Source: Rutpela maculata (lineage: Eukaryota > Arthropoda > Insecta > Coleoptera > Cerambycidae). From it: a DNA stretch of 64,000 bases. This document shows, one piece after another, positions 1 to 11,487 of the stretch. Position numbers and translations under genes: made by a program. Position 1 is the stretch's first letter. The number at the start of each line of letters is the position of its first letter. Below the pieces are notes generated by a model that was not told the origin of the DNA, searched no databases, and was given only the letters and a program-made list of their open reading frames with translations. The stretch spans positions 137,504,015 through 137,568,014 of the forward strand of contig OW386289.2 of assembly GCA_936432065.2 (NCBI GenBank), read 5' to 3'.

Positions 1-310
1 GAAACGTATGAGAATATTTTGCGGTATACAGGGTCGTGAAAAATTAAGAAAGAAGTACTTTATAGTCGTTAATATACAGTGTGTCCCACTTTTCATGGTA
101 ACACCTGTAGCTCAGTTATTAATAAATAGATTTATTTCAAATTTGGATAAGTTAGACACCTTTTGATGGTAACTAGAAGCGCTTATTTCTATTTACTGTA
201 ATTCATAGACGTGCGGATTAGATGGATGAAAATGGGGTCAATTTTCGTACTAATGCTTAAAATTTTATCGAAAATTTTTTCGAAAGCGTTGTTGCCCGGT
301 AAAATAAAGA
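1..310. other. Unassigned AT-rich DNA with a mariner-like terminal fragment
   Basis: No gene is visible. At about 75-92 there is TACAGTGTGTCCCACTTTT, which looks like a terminal inverted repeat of a Tc1/mariner-type MITE starting with a TA target. No matching opposite terminus was found nearby, so it is either a truncated copy or chance. Confidence 0.3.
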
Positions 311-398
311 GTGTAAATTTCCAGTTTATTATCTGATTAAATCCCGAGCACTTTAGCGGGAGGGATTTAATCTTTGATAATAAACTGCCCATTTACAC
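311..398. repeat. Short inverted repeat (hairpin)
   Basis: The left arm begins GTGTAAAT and runs through AGTTTATTATC and TTAAATCCC. The right arm mirrors this as GGGATTTAA, GATAATAAACT and ATTTACAC. Arms are about 35 nt with small mismatches around a loop of about 15 nt. It could be the centre of an old palindromic MITE; no coding content. Confidence 0.6.
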
Positions 399-882
399 GA
401 GTTATATTACCTTTTGGCAACTTAGCTTGAGCAAAAATTTTTAGATAAAATTTAAAAGCACGAGTGGTATCACGAATGAATATTTCATAAGTACATCTTC
501 AATATTATGTTTTGTAATTAATTGCCTTCAGACGTTTTCTTATCACTTTTTTACTGACCTTTACTTTCAATTTCATCATTAATTTGATGTAAAGAAATAT
601 TTCCAAACCGACTCATATTGTTAAAACAGTAAATTTGAAACAATCGCAGTAGAAACTATCCGGAATTCGCTATATTTTAAACATAATCTAATGACGGTTT
701 CTGTGGTAACTAGTAAATAAGACGAGTTAAAACCTTAGATATTATTATATATAGACTGGCTTAACACTTCTCAGGAGTTTCTGGGCTGTAATATGACGAA
801 GAACGATAGAGAGAGCGCTACTTTATTTCCGATGTCCCGCCCATATATATTATGCACTCATAGCTCCCGATATTAGAAATTG

Positions 883-896
883 AGCGCCATCTAGCA
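883..896. promoter_or_regulatory. CTCF-like motif
   Basis: GCGCCATCTAGCAC resembles the reverse complement of the conserved animal CTCF core (CCASYAGRKGGCGC). Seen: a 14-bp near-match. Inferred: possible insulator binding. A similar motif occurs at 53979-53992. One motif alone is weak evidence. Confidence 0.2.
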
Positions 897-2376
897 CTAC
901 TAGAGTTATATTCCAGACAGCATAATAAATGTTCATTGACACATATTTACGTATTTAATCCTTATTTTTAATTTAAGAAGTTAAACAATTAAGCTGAAGT
1001 TTGCTGTGTTAAGTAGAGAGAACTTTAAATACAACAAATTATAATGTTTAGTGCACAGCTTTGATTAAACGAGTTACTTTTGATAGATTACCGTATGTAA
1101 GTACCTTTTTAGTTTGTTTCCAGAGCGAATGTGTTTACTTGTACATTTGTAATAAATTATTTGCTTACCTCGTAGGCATTTCTATTTAATTTTAGATGCT
1201 GCCAGTGATAAGTATTTTGTAACTACGTGATTGAGCTATTGAAAGCTGTGTTTGACTTGTTCCTGTATGAGCTATATTAAGTACAATCTTTGTATGTAAT
1301 TGTTACCAGCTTGAAAAGTAGGGAAATTGAAATAGTTACAGATAGGCCTATATATTTCAGACAGACTTCAGATATTCCCTACCTGTACTTCAATGAGATT
1401 CATTGAGATACAAGTTTATAACCAATAGAAACGTGACAGACAGCAATATTTTGTCAATATAAACTATTGCCTTAAACATTTGACAGATCTAAAATTTATC
1501 AATTTTAATGGCAATTAAGACACTCGCATTCATTATGACATTTGCCTACTTCTCGTATCATAATTCTCATGCTAGTGTCTTAATAGCTGTCATTAAATGG
1601 TCCTTGCATAATATACTAAATTATTAGACACATTTATTATGGAGGTTGCCCGGTTATGTGATAAATTGAACTTTGCTGACAGCTTTCATTAAATGTGTTT
1701 TACAATAAAACTATAAGCTGTTGTATCTCTAAATTCTCGTCCTTGTTCTGAGAAAAAATCTAAATGCAACTAGAAAGACTTTTACAATCTTATTTAACAA
1801 GTGATGAAGAAAAAAATTCTAAAGCTGTAATTTGCAGCTCAAAAACTAAATCTACTAAATCTCTTTTGTGATCAGTTTAAGATTAAGCATATTAAAATTA
1901 GTAACTTACACAACAGATAACGTCTGTGATCCAGTTGCAGTTGTTATATGAAATTAAAAATATACGGAAAGAAAACCATTTGCTGTAAAATATAGATTGA
2001 TTAAAAATATAGAGGCAATAACAAAATTTCCATCGAGATCGTTCACCACATTTCAAACATTTCCATCAGTTTATGTGATCAGTGAAGTAACACACATGTT
2101 TAAATATGTATTTAAATCATATCCTAAAACATATCTGGCACCGAACTAGCAATAATAAAAAAGCATTAAGCACCAGTGGGAGCTCAAGGCAAAGTGGATA
2201 TCAGCACAATGGCATTGTTATGTTCGTTTTGATAAGAAATCTGCACTGATAAGCGGCGAGCGGTCGTGTTGCGATAATACTTTGAAATTGGCAAGTTCTA
2301 GTGGCGGGTACCTAATTTATAGGGCGGTAATAAACTTCTTACGTATAGTCAATTGCGAATCAACCACACTGTAAGC

Positions 2377-2415
2377 TATAAAATGGACTATCTGGTTTAC
2401 TAGAAGTAGCCAGTG
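2377..2415 (+). promoter_or_regulatory. Possible TATA/initiator core promoter
   Basis: CTATAAAATGG lies about 30 nt upstream of GCCAGTGTT, an acceptable arthropod initiator (CAGT). The spacing fits a TATA-dependent promoter. No coding exon downstream could be tied to it, and chance TATA boxes are common in DNA this AT-rich. Confidence 0.2.
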
Positions 2416-3267
2416 TTATGTTGATAGTTTGTAGTTTCATACTGGTTCGTCGGTTACTTTAGGAAGAAACAAGTTGTTCCAGCTGCATTTTTGCATCAGT
2501 AGAGTACAGTATTGTTTACTAGTGCGTTTGACAGTTTACTTACTTAATTCTAAGGTGTATGTTTTCTTAGTCTTGTAGGGACTGATAAAAACGTTTTGCA
2601 TCTATGTTTTAGCTGCAATGTAAATCGTTATTAGTATATACTCTAACTCTTCAAAGCCAATTTACCAATTTAAATATCTTTGGTACATGTCAAGAAGGTA
2701 TTGCATTTATTTCATTAGTATTAACAATATACAAAAGAGCTATGTAACGACAATGCGTAACAACTGCGCGATGTCACGCAGCGGCCAGGTGTTCTGGCAG
2801 AAATGCTTTCAGATGATAAAAATAGAGACAATTAGCAAGTTTCTCTACAGATCGCTTGCATTCTATTTTAGATGTTGAATCATGAACATGGGACTATTAG
2901 ACCTTTTGTTATTTTGTCATAGAGGAGATTGTATAGGGAAAAATCAATGAAAACTCTATTGAAAAAAGTGTTGTTGCACAATGTGCCTAATTTCTATGTT
3001 AAGGAATTTCAACGTGGGGTTCAAGGGGATATCAGGAAATAGGAATAGGATAACGAATTGTGTATGTTGGATTTATATGTTTATGAGAGGGAGAATTAGC
3101 TTTAGGCAAAAATTAATATCCTGGGACTCTTTGGTGTGATACAATGATGAATCTCATATCTCGCGTGACTGATACATACAAAGAGCGAATCCCTATTGGG
3201 ACCATAACTTATGATATGGCGATTTATTGTGTGATCACGTCACTTGGTAATAGATCGAAGTGGAGAA

Positions 3268-4325
3268 GTTCTCGTCAGGGCCATAGACTTTTTGAGGGAT
3301 CGGTTACGTTACCGATCAAGTCCGTTGCTGCAGCACGTATGTTAATAGCATTACAACGGATCTGATCAGTGAATTGCAGGCTTAGCACATAAAGAATCGT
3401 TCGTTCATATTTGTGTGGTCGTGGAATATTTCTGTTAGAGTTGAGGAGTGGACAAGGGATTTTTAACTGAATTGATTGAAATGTATAAAGAAAGGTCATA
3501 TTTATGAAAAATTAAAGATGTTAGTTATATAAATAAAAATCTAAAACGTGAAGCATATATTATATTAACAACATTTAAAAAAAAATTGAACAATTTGCAA
3601 AAGCCTGTTGCGACAATATGTTTTTCTTGTTTTGAGTCTATTCATGTTACTTGTACGAAAGTATGTCAGGTTTAAACTATCAGATCGTACGTCCAGGTCT
3701 GTCTATTTGTAAATAGACGGAGCGACTTTTTGAGGGATCGGTTATCGATCGGTTATACTTGAAATAACCCGCCCAGGTCTGAAATACAGGTTCCGCCGAC
3801 TTGTGCTTTGTGTTCACAAGCGGAAATATCCAGTCTTTAATTTTTTTCATCTATTGGTCGTTCAGGTGCATGGACTTGTAGCATACTTTCGTATAAGTAA
3901 TACGAATAGGCTCCAAAAACGGAAATTAATATTGTCGCCATAGGTTCACGTTTTTTTCCAGATTGTAGAAGAAGAGAAAGAAGTAAATGCTTAAAAAGAT
4001 TGATTTTCGAATAGGACAAATATGGACACATGTGTTTGGTTCGGGAATTTTCTTTATACATTTCAATAAATTCAGCTAAAATTTCTCATATCCACTTCAT
4101 AACTCTAATAGAAATATACATACCACGACACACACAAATATGAACGAACAAATCTTTACGTTTGTGTTTTCAGCCGGCAACGAACCGTTCTTTTACATAT
4201 CAGATATTTCGCTCACCAAGACCGTATTTTGCCACTAACACACTTGCTGCAACGACGGACTTGGTCGACGGCGTAACCAATCCTTCAAAAATTCGCTCCG
4301 TCTATGGGCACCTTTTGCGGAAGCC
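3268..4325. mobile_element. Foldback element 1
   Basis: Sequence at about 3268-3500 recurs inverted at about 4046-4325. Matching blocks include CTGCAGCACGTATGTTAATA against a decayed TGCTGCAACG block, TCGTTCATATTTGTGTG against CACACACAAATATGAACGA, and GAAATGTATAAAGAAA against TTTCTTTATACATTTC. The arms are imperfect (roughly 230-280 nt) around about 550 nt of spacer. A direct partial repeat of the phrase CTTTTTGAGGGATCGGTTA occurs at 3287 and 3726. No transposase is visible; this looks like a non-autonomous foldback or palindromic MITE. Confidence 0.6.
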
Positions 4326-4549
4326 AAACACCTGTTCGCTAACAGACTAGGTCGACGGAGCCGATATTTGAGACCTGGTCGGAGTAACTAATCCCTAAAG
4401 AATTCGCTGTGAACACCTACTGACTTGATAAGTATTTCCATTCCTTGGTCAGTGACTAGTTACACACTAGCAACGGAATTATAGTCTATGTAATGAAGCA
4501 TTATAAGACGACTTTTTTTCTAAATATTTTGTGCAAAAACGAAATTCCT

Positions 4550-5195
4550 CCCCCCGTTTTCGAGGGTGCTGAACACGATGCAAGTGATGGGAGAAGTTTT
4601 TGACCGCTGCAACCGTCTGAAACGGCCACTCATTTTATATGTTTTATGTTTTCATATATAAACTGGGTCTGGGGAGTGATTTATCGCCGTGTTATACTTG
4701 AAATAACATGGAAGGGTGTTATAGAGTAAGTGGAATCCAGACAGCAGGTCCAGGCCTAGGGGGTTGATTAATCCCTCCCGAGGAGTGGAAAATCATTTTT
4801 TTTATCAAATAATTCGTTTTCGGGGTCGCTGACCACGAGAAACCACCCCTCACTCACCGTTTAAGGGATTAGGAGGGGTTGGAGCTAAAATTGAATATTT
4901 TTTCCCGTTTTCAGCGACCCCCGAAAACGAAAGGATACGTATTTAAACCGAATCATTTAAAAACAAATGATTTTCCACTCCTCGGGAGAGTTTAAACAAC
5001 CCCTAGTGTGGATTTTACTTACTCTATACTCTCTTTCTATACTCCATGTTATTTCAAGTATAACCCGTCGATAAATCACTCTCCAGACCCGTTTATATAT
5101 GAAAACATAAAGGGATCCATATCGTTTCAGGTTGCGGTGGTCAAAAACTTCTCCCACCACTTGCATCATATTCAGCACCCTCGAAAACGGGCGAT
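4550..5195. mobile_element. Foldback element 2
   Basis: The left arm (about 4550-4850) starts CCGTTTTCGAGGGTGCTGAA. The right arm (about 4905-5195) ends in the mirrored TTCAGCACCCTCGAAAACGG. The arms also share GTTATACTTGAAATAAC / GTTATTTCAAGTATAAC and GGAGTGGAAAATCATTT / AAATGATTTTCCACTCC. Arms are about 290 nt, spacer about 50 nt. The motif TTATACTTGAAATAACC also occurs at 3755 in foldback 1, so the two elements share modules. The left edge resembles the CGTTTTCGAGGGCG unit boundary of the large foldback at 6517-8830. Confidence 0.7.
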
Positions 5196-5539
5196 TATTA
5201 TAATTATCTCGTCTTTGCACGAAATATTTACACTATTTCTGTCTTCATTACATAGACTATTATGTACTTACCCATTCATATTACATTATTTCTCCGGATT
5301 ACATATTTCAAATCAATTAACCATTCAGAATTATAAAATTTTATCAACAGTCGAATAAACATGATGACCAACGAGTCTTGCTGGGAAGAAATAAAGAGAG
5401 TAGCAATTCTCAAAGTATCAAAATGAATAGCATGGAATTTTGAAAAATGGCGCAAAAAATTGGAATAATTAATGAAAGACATTTTAAAGATCTGATTAAA
5501 AGTCTGATTAGAATTGGTGAAATAAACCATGCTCTTGAG
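5196..5539. other. Unassigned stretch
   Basis: Nothing recognisable was seen. Short overlapping frames on both strands show no domain features. Confidence 0.4.
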
Positions 5540-6440
5540 CTAAACAGTACCCTCACTAATCATAAAAACCCCGTCTAATAGCGCCTAGCATATTAGGAGC
5601 AATAGTTTGGAAAGTATTTTCTACCTTAACAATTCCTCAATATGAGGATTATAGAACATAAATTTAAGACTTTACGTATCCCCAGAGAAAAAAGTCATTC
5701 GGAGCTAATTCAGGTGATCATAATATAGTCCCTTGTCCTGCTAATAAGTTGGGAATGTATCGCTTAAGTAATCGTAAACTAAACGGGAATTATATGGAGC
5801 ACAACCATCCTGCTGGAACTAGATACTCTCAAATTCTTTGTAATTATTCGAATTTCTTGCACCCTTTTTTTATTATAGAAGATTCAGATATTTGGCACCT
5901 GTAAGAGAATCTTTGGTACTAAGTGCGAAATTCGAAAAATCCGTGAAGATTTTCTTGATGGGTTTTATGTAATGAAAATGACAATGTAATAAAAATGATG
6001 ACTCATCAGTAAAAACAATGTTTCTGACTAAATATCCGTTGTTCGCCATTTTCATTACGCATTCGCAAAACTGCATTCGTCGGAAATTGTTCTCAGGAAA
6101 AATTTCATAGATTTTTTTGTATTTTGTAGAATAGGTAACTATGTTTATTCAATACATTTCTTACAGTTTTGTCGCTTAAATCAACCTCAGCATCAAGTAT
6201 TCTCGAAATAACTTTCTACCATTGAAGCCAAGACCAGGATTTCTGTATCCTCCCGATCATTGTTCGGGGAAGCCTTTTTTATGGTTTCTCGGAGAAACAC
6301 ATCCATATTTCTTGACGATCCGTTTATGGGTTGGCAGTGAAGGTGAAGATCTATTTGGATATACCGGGTGGCTCAGCTGATAGGGACACTCTTGTAACTT
6401 TTGGATGGGCGAATGGATTTTTTTCAAATTTAGTGTAGTG
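5540..6440 (-). pseudogene. Decayed Tc1/mariner-superfamily transposase
   Basis: The minus strand encodes a transposase broken by stops and frameshifts. In gene order the readable pieces are: NMDVFLRETIKKAS at about 6300, TVRNVLNKHSYLFYKIQKNL at about 6120-6180, MQFCECVMKMANN then IVFTDESSFLL at about 5990-6075 (first catalytic Asp in FTDE), FQQDGCAPYNS at about 5787-5819 (second Asp), and LAPNDFF near 5710 (third acidic position, in another frame). This order and spacing are those of insect mariner-like DDE transposases of about 350 aa, which cut and paste elements at TA sites. It is certainly non-functional. A likely terminal repeat lies upstream of the gene at about 6508-6534 (AAATGGGACAACCTGTA). 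Confidence 0.85.
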
Positions 6441-6507
6441 ATTTGGGATGCCAATTATATGATATAAAGAACCAATGGCCGACTTCGATGCAATTTACAT
6501 GAAAATC

Positions 6508-6534
6508 AAATTTTTAAATGGGACAACCTGTATA
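6508..6534 (-). repeat. Mariner-like terminal repeat
   Basis: TTTTTAAATGGGACAACCTG followed by TATA is the expected outer end of the minus-strand mariner remnant at 5540-6440. A mirrored ACAGGTTGTCCCAT sits at 8805-8818, at the far edge of the large foldback. The foldback and the mariner element therefore share terminal sequence. Confidence 0.5.
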
Positions 6535-8830
6535 TTTTTGCATATTTGGATCCTGCTGGCCAATATACATAAGATCTGACCCTCAAGTATTATTTGGATT
6601 TTCAAAAAATATTTAAAAAAATATTTTTATTATTCATTTAATTATAAATTTACTACAAAGAGAAGTAGTCCCTTGAGACAAAGTTTTTACCAAAAGTTCT
6701 GCGACCGGACCGCAAGACATTAACCCCCCCGTGTTCGAGGGCGGGGAACACGATGGTGACAATAATTTTCGACCTATCGTCCAACCCCTAAATCGATTTT
6801 TCGACGCTAGGCTTGCAAGGGCTTGTCGGATCGGATTTTTCTTGGTCAATTTGAATAAAATAAGTAAATATTGACCACAGGTGACCTAACTCACTCCCAG
6901 GGATTGAAACTACCCCACCCCCAATAACGAAGTGCCACGGAAACAACGAAAATCAGCTGAAAAGCGGTGTACCCCCGTTTTCAAGGGCGAGGAATACGAT
7001 GGTGATAATATTTCCCGACCTACCTCTCACCCACTACCCCTAAACCTGAGAACCAACCTCTTTTCCGATTTCCCGGTGCTAGGCTTGCGAGATCTTGTCG
7101 GGTCGGTATTTTTTTGGTCAATTTGAATAAAATAGGTAAATGGTGACCTAACCCACCCCGGGGGTTGAAACTACCTCCACCCCCAACAACTACATGCCAC
7201 GAAAACAACGGAAATCAGCTGTAAAGCGGTATATTCCCGTTTTCGAGAGCGGAGAATACGATGGTGACAATATTTCCCGACATATCATTCACTCAGTACC
7301 CCTAAACCTGAATCCGTTTTTCCGGTGCTAGGCTTGCAAGAGCTTGTCGGATCGCTTTTTTTATCAATTCGAATAAAATAAGTAAAGATTGACCACAGGT
7401 GACCTAATCCATCCCTGGGGGTTGAAACTACCCCCACCCCCAATAACGAAATACTACGACAACAACGATAATATGCTTTTATATTTTATTAAAAACCGCT
7501 GCCCAAGGAATCGCTACTTCCACATCCAGATTTTCTATCCAAGTTTCTCACAACGAAAAAAATTTTGGTACTATATTTGCACTCCACTATGTGGAAATAA
7601 TTGTTTAGGGAACTTTAGTGATCTAATATTTGACATCGTCGACCTTAACAACCCATAAAACGATATCTCACATCGGTAGTGGGGGGTTGGGGTAGAGGGG
7701 GGGGGGGGGGGGGGAGAGAAGTAAAAAAAAATTGTTGAGGCCTTTGGTTCTTGTACACACACTAAATCACAATTTTTATTTTTCCCCCCCTTTAACAATG
7801 GGGTGGGGGTGGTAAGGGGGTGTCTAATACAATCTTTGGAGACGTTAGCTTCTCCTATTTCTACTAAATATCTTAAACGGTTCCAGAGTTATCGTGTGCA
7901 CAAAAAAAACCGTCGTGTTCTTCTCCCTCGAAAATGGGAGCATACCGCTTTCAAGCTGATTTTCGTTGTTTTCGTGGCATTTAGTTATTGGGGATGGGGG
8001 TAATTCCAACCCTTGGGGTGGATTAGGTCACATGTGGTCAATATTTACCTATTTTATTCAAATTGACAAAAAAATCCGATGCGACAAGCCTAGCACCGGA
8101 AAATCGAAAAAGGGGATAGTTTTCAGGTTTAGGGGTAGTGGGTGAAGAGTAGGTCGGGAAATATTGTCAAAATCGAATTCCTCGCTCTCGAAAACGGTGG
8201 TGTACCGCTTTTCAGCTGATTTTCGTTGTTTCCGTGACACTTCGTTATTTGGGGATGGGTTAGGTCACCTGTTTTGTTCGAATTTACCAAAAAGAAAACT
8301 CAATGCGACAAGCCCTCGCAAGCCTAGCACCGAAAAATCGAAAAAGGGGGTAGTTTTCAGGTTTAGGGTGAAGAGTAGGTCGGGAAATATTATCACCATC
8401 GTATCGTATTCCTCGCCGTCGAAAATGGGGGTATACCGCTTTTTAGCTGATTTTCGTTGTTTCCGGGGCACTTCGTTATTGTGGGTGGGGGTAGTTTCAA
8501 CCCCTGGGGGTGGGTTAGGTCACTTGTGGTCAATATTTACCTATTTTATTCGAATTGACCAAGAAAACCCCGATCTGACAAGCCCTTGCAAGCCTAGCGC
8601 CGAAAAATGGGAGTAGTGGTTGGACGGAAAGTCGGAAAATATTGTCACCATCGTGTTTCCCGCCCTCGAAAACGGGGGGTTAATATCTTGCGGTCCGGTC
8701 GCAGAACTTTTGGGTTTTTTGCCTTTTTCTGTTTAATCTCAAGGGACTAAAGGTAGACATTATGCATATCATTTTCTTCGTAATTTAAAGATCTAATTAA
8801 ATAACAGGTTGTCCCATAGGGGTTCCATTA
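6517..8830. mobile_element. Large foldback with tandem-repeat arms
   Basis: The outer pair GGGACAACCTGT (6519) / ACAGGTTGTCCCAT (8805) and the inner pair TGCGACCGGACCGCAAGA (about 6700) / TCTTGCGGTCCGGTCGCA (about 8688) define two arms of about 900 nt. Each arm holds about three copies of a 245-262 bp unit. In the left arm unit starts (CCGTTTTCRAGGGCG) lie near 6731, 6975 and 7237. In the right arm the inverted equivalents lie near 7921, 8180, 8415 and 8665. Every unit carries TAGGCTTGCAAG, GACCACAGGTGACCTAA and an ACAACGAAAATCAGCTG phrase. A Helentron-like copy (7494-7909) sits in the loop. This is the architecture of Drosophila FB elements. Frames of 60-150 codons inside are by-products of the repeat unit. 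Confidence 0.8.
7494..7909 (-). mobile_element. Helentron/DINE-like element, family H1 (truncated copy)
   Basis: Reverse-oriented H1 copy. It begins with the family 3' end (AACCGCTGCCCAAGGAATC, then CTACTTCCACATCCAG) and runs through the shared AAACGATATCTCACATCGG and CACTAAATCACAATTTTTAT blocks to the core ACGGTTCCAGAGTTATCG. It stops at the core without the GTCY tract or 5' hairpin. It contains an 18-nt poly-G run near 7698. It lies in the loop of the tandem-arm foldback. Confidence 0.75.
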
Positions 8831-9499
8831 AAAAAAAAGTTTTCGTTGAAAAATAAAAAAAAATATAAAAAAATATCGTTAAACTTAGAATTAAGAATAA
8901 ATCGTGTTTAATGTTAGTATCTGAAGAGACAATACATATTTTAAAAGTACTTTCAGACTGATTTTTAACAATTTTGGCAAAATTACGACCTTCTATGATT
9001 AGAAATTAGAACAAAATTTAAAAATCTATATTTTTTGGATATCAAAATAATATTTCATAAAAAATGTTTGAAGAGCGAGGGGGGGGGGATATGAAAAAGA
9101 AAGATTTCCTGAGATTTCTTTCCTCCGCGGTTCACCCCTCGGGTAATTTCATGAGTAAAAAAGAACACTTTATGTTTAAATATATTTTTTTACGACTATC
9201 CTCAATTTTCATATTTAAATAAATGAATTTCAGAATTAACTTCAACGCTAAAATACAAATCTATAATTTAACATTTCTAACCTTTGAGAAAATCTGAGAT
9301 TTCTCGGATGCCCCCCGTTCATCAAAAATTCTTTTTATCAAAGAGGTAATCTGGTGTACAAAATTTTGGGTGCGATTGACCCCTCGAACATTTTTTTGAC
9401 AGTCGTAGAAAATAGTATATTCTTTTATTTGGAGTAAAAGTGATACTTTCGTGACGAGTCTGTTGGCTTGCCGGACGAACGAAGTGAGCCAGTTTGACA
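8831..9499. repeat. Decayed dispersed repeat related to 44340-44590
   Basis: AT-rich with homopolymer runs. The segment 9335-9388 (AAAGAGGTAATCTGGTGTAC, then AAAATTTTGGGTGCGATTGA) matches 44541-44585. The segment 9100-9145 (GATTTCTTTCCTCCGCGGTT, CACCCCTCG) is the inverse of GAGGGGCAAACCGCGAAGGA at 44350. It is a dispersed repeat with internal inversion; no coding content. Confidence 0.5.
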
Positions 9500-9675
9500 G
9501 TAAATAAATACACGCAGACAAACCAATTCACATTAAAATTGCATTTATTAGTAAGCAGTTAGATTGCAATGAAGAAATGTTATGCATTGATACAAATTCC
9601 TTAATTTATAATAATATTGATTATGATTTCAGAAAAAATAGTATGTGTACTTCGGTGTGAAAGCACATTCCCGGA
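9500..9675 (+). repeat. Dispersed repeat, inverted partner of 50435-50613
   Basis: The stretch from GTAAATAAATACACGCAGAC through TTCGGTGTGAAAGCACATTC is nearly identical to the reverse complement of 50435-50613, 41 kb away. High identity over about 175 nt suggests a fairly recent interspersed element. Its ends and class are unknown. Confidence 0.7.
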
Positions 9676-10173
9676 CTTCGATGCTCAACAGCCGTCTAAA
9701 AAGTCAGACTTTAATATCATAAAATGAGTTAAGAACTGTCATGTTTTTCTGACATTTGAAGAAAAAATATTTTATTCAACTGCACACTGAAATGTCATAG
9801 ATCAATGTCTAAAATAGTGACCCATTTAAAAAAAAATCTTTAGAAATATGGGAGATATCAAAAAACTAGAATGGTGTTCGGTCAACTTTTCCGAAATTCT
9901 ATGAGTTTCGATGTTAAATCAGTTTATTCCAGATTGAATTTGTAAGACAATCTCGAAAGTCGTTAACTCGATACCTCTTTTCATTTCATTTTGAAATATA
10001 ACTTCAAAATTTTTGTAGAAATTTAGATTGGTAGTTTCAACCAACCAACATTTAGTTTACAAGGCATGATGACACATTAAGACATTTCTTTTACACGTGT
10101 CTTAAAAATAACGTTCCATGAAATAAAACGTAGCCATTACTCCTAACTATTAGTTACTAATTATCTCCTTTAA
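9676..10173. other. Unassigned stretch
   Basis: AT-rich, no coding frame of note and no repeat partner recognised in this window. Confidence 0.4.
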
Positions 10174-11487
10174 CTATATCGGGTGTAGCACGAACATGGT
10201 ATACCCTCATTCTTCTATATTTTTGCAGATAAATTTTATTGAAACTTGGAATATCGTCAGTACATGATAAACGTCACTTTTAACATTTTTTTTTTCTACT
10301 TCCGGTTTCAGCGGAAGTGATACCATTCCATTTTCAAATGGAACACCTTATATATTATTGCATTTTTGGATTCTACATGATTTTCTGGATACAAATGATA
10401 CCATAAGTGACATTATTCCGATATATTCCAATCGATCTATGTAATGCTAGAAAAATCAAAATCACGTCGAGAATACTAAATTATCTGATTTATCAGTAAA
10501 CAAAAATTTTCTAAATAGTTTTTTAGATGAAACTTATTTTTTTCAAATGAAACCATATTGTTACCAAGGTACAATTCACTACTACCATTAATAAGGAATC
10601 TTCTGATATACCCACTTTGCATCTATAACAAATACAACTGAAATTACAGACTATCAAAAATTAAAATATTTAATTTTCTTTTAATTAAATGGTGAGAAGT
10701 AACCAAGGTGGCTTTGAAAACAATGAAATATTTAGCTTGTCAAGCTTTTAAGTCAGCTTACCAGTCTGTAGCAGCAACTGCATCTTTCTACATTCTCCGT
10801 AAATAATTAATATGTCCGCTCTTTCATCTTTTTTATAAATTTGCGGCATTTTGAATCAAATTAACATTAATTATAAGCAATTTTAAAACTACAATGAAAA
10901 CACTGGTAAGCCAGCCTAAAAGTTACACAAGCTTGATATTTCACTGTTTTCAAAACCATATTATTTACTTTTTACTATTTACTTAATTAGAAGAAAACTA
11001 AATATTTTAATTTTTAATGGTCTATAATTTCAATTGTATTTGTAAATAGACTGAATTGTTTTATTTTAAACTTATTTGGGGGGGGGGGGGGTAACCAGAC
11101 AATCTTGTACACGGGCCTCATCGACTCTAGTTACGTCACTGTTTGTACCAGATGCAAAGTAGGTATATCAGAAGATTCTTTATTAATGGTAGTATTGATT
11201 GGTACCTTGGTACCGATATAGTTCTATTTAAAAAAGTTGAATTTCATCCAAAAAAGCCATTTTGAAAATTTTTGTTTATTTATGTGGTATCATTTGTATT
11301 CGGAAAATCATGTAAAATCCAAAAATGCCATAATATACAGTGTGTACAAACCGGAAGTACAAGAAAATTAATTTATTAGTCAAAAAGTGATATTTATCAA
11401 GTACCTATATACCTAGTTTCAATAATTTATCTGCAAAAATAAAGAATAAATTTCAGGTATATCAGGTTCGTGTTACATCCGGTATAT
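10174..11487. mobile_element. Foldback element 3 with long arms
   Basis: Left arm about 10174-10765, right arm about 10905-11487. Outer match GGTGTAGCACGAAC / GTTCGTGTTACATCC; middle match AATCTTCTGATATACC / GGTATATCAGAAGATT; inner match CTTACCAGT / (AC)TGGTAAG. Arms are about 570 nt around a loop of about 140 nt. The right arm carries a roughly 110-nt insertion at about 11041-11150. The left-arm phrase AATGGAACACC...TTGCATTTTTGGATTCT resembles the mariner end at 6517-6550, so the element may belong to a mariner-derived group. Confidence 0.8.
11041..11150. repeat. Short insertion in the right arm of foldback 3
   Basis: Compared with the mirrored left arm, about 106 nt are extra, including a 14-nt poly-G run. 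TTTGTA occurs on both sides of the extra segment and once in the left arm (as TTTGTTA-like sequence), consistent with a 6-bp target duplication. The inserted sequence was not recognised. Confidence 0.4.

Larger units (their letters stand above)
400..3267. other. Long stretch without recognisable genes
   Basis: AT-rich DNA without convincing coding sequence on either strand; the frames present are below about 75 codons with no recognisable domain. Two weak regulatory-type motifs inside are listed separately (883-896 and 2377-2415). It may be intergenic or intronic. Confidence 0.5.

Noticed and set aside
5008..5358. 116-codon plus-strand frame
   Set aside because: Lies mainly in the right arm of foldback 2, with a matching frame on the opposite strand of the same arm; no domain.
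8164..8616. 150-codon plus-strand frame in the tandem-arm foldback
   Set aside because: Generated by the 250-bp repeat unit; equivalent frames in other units are broken and there is no protein signature.
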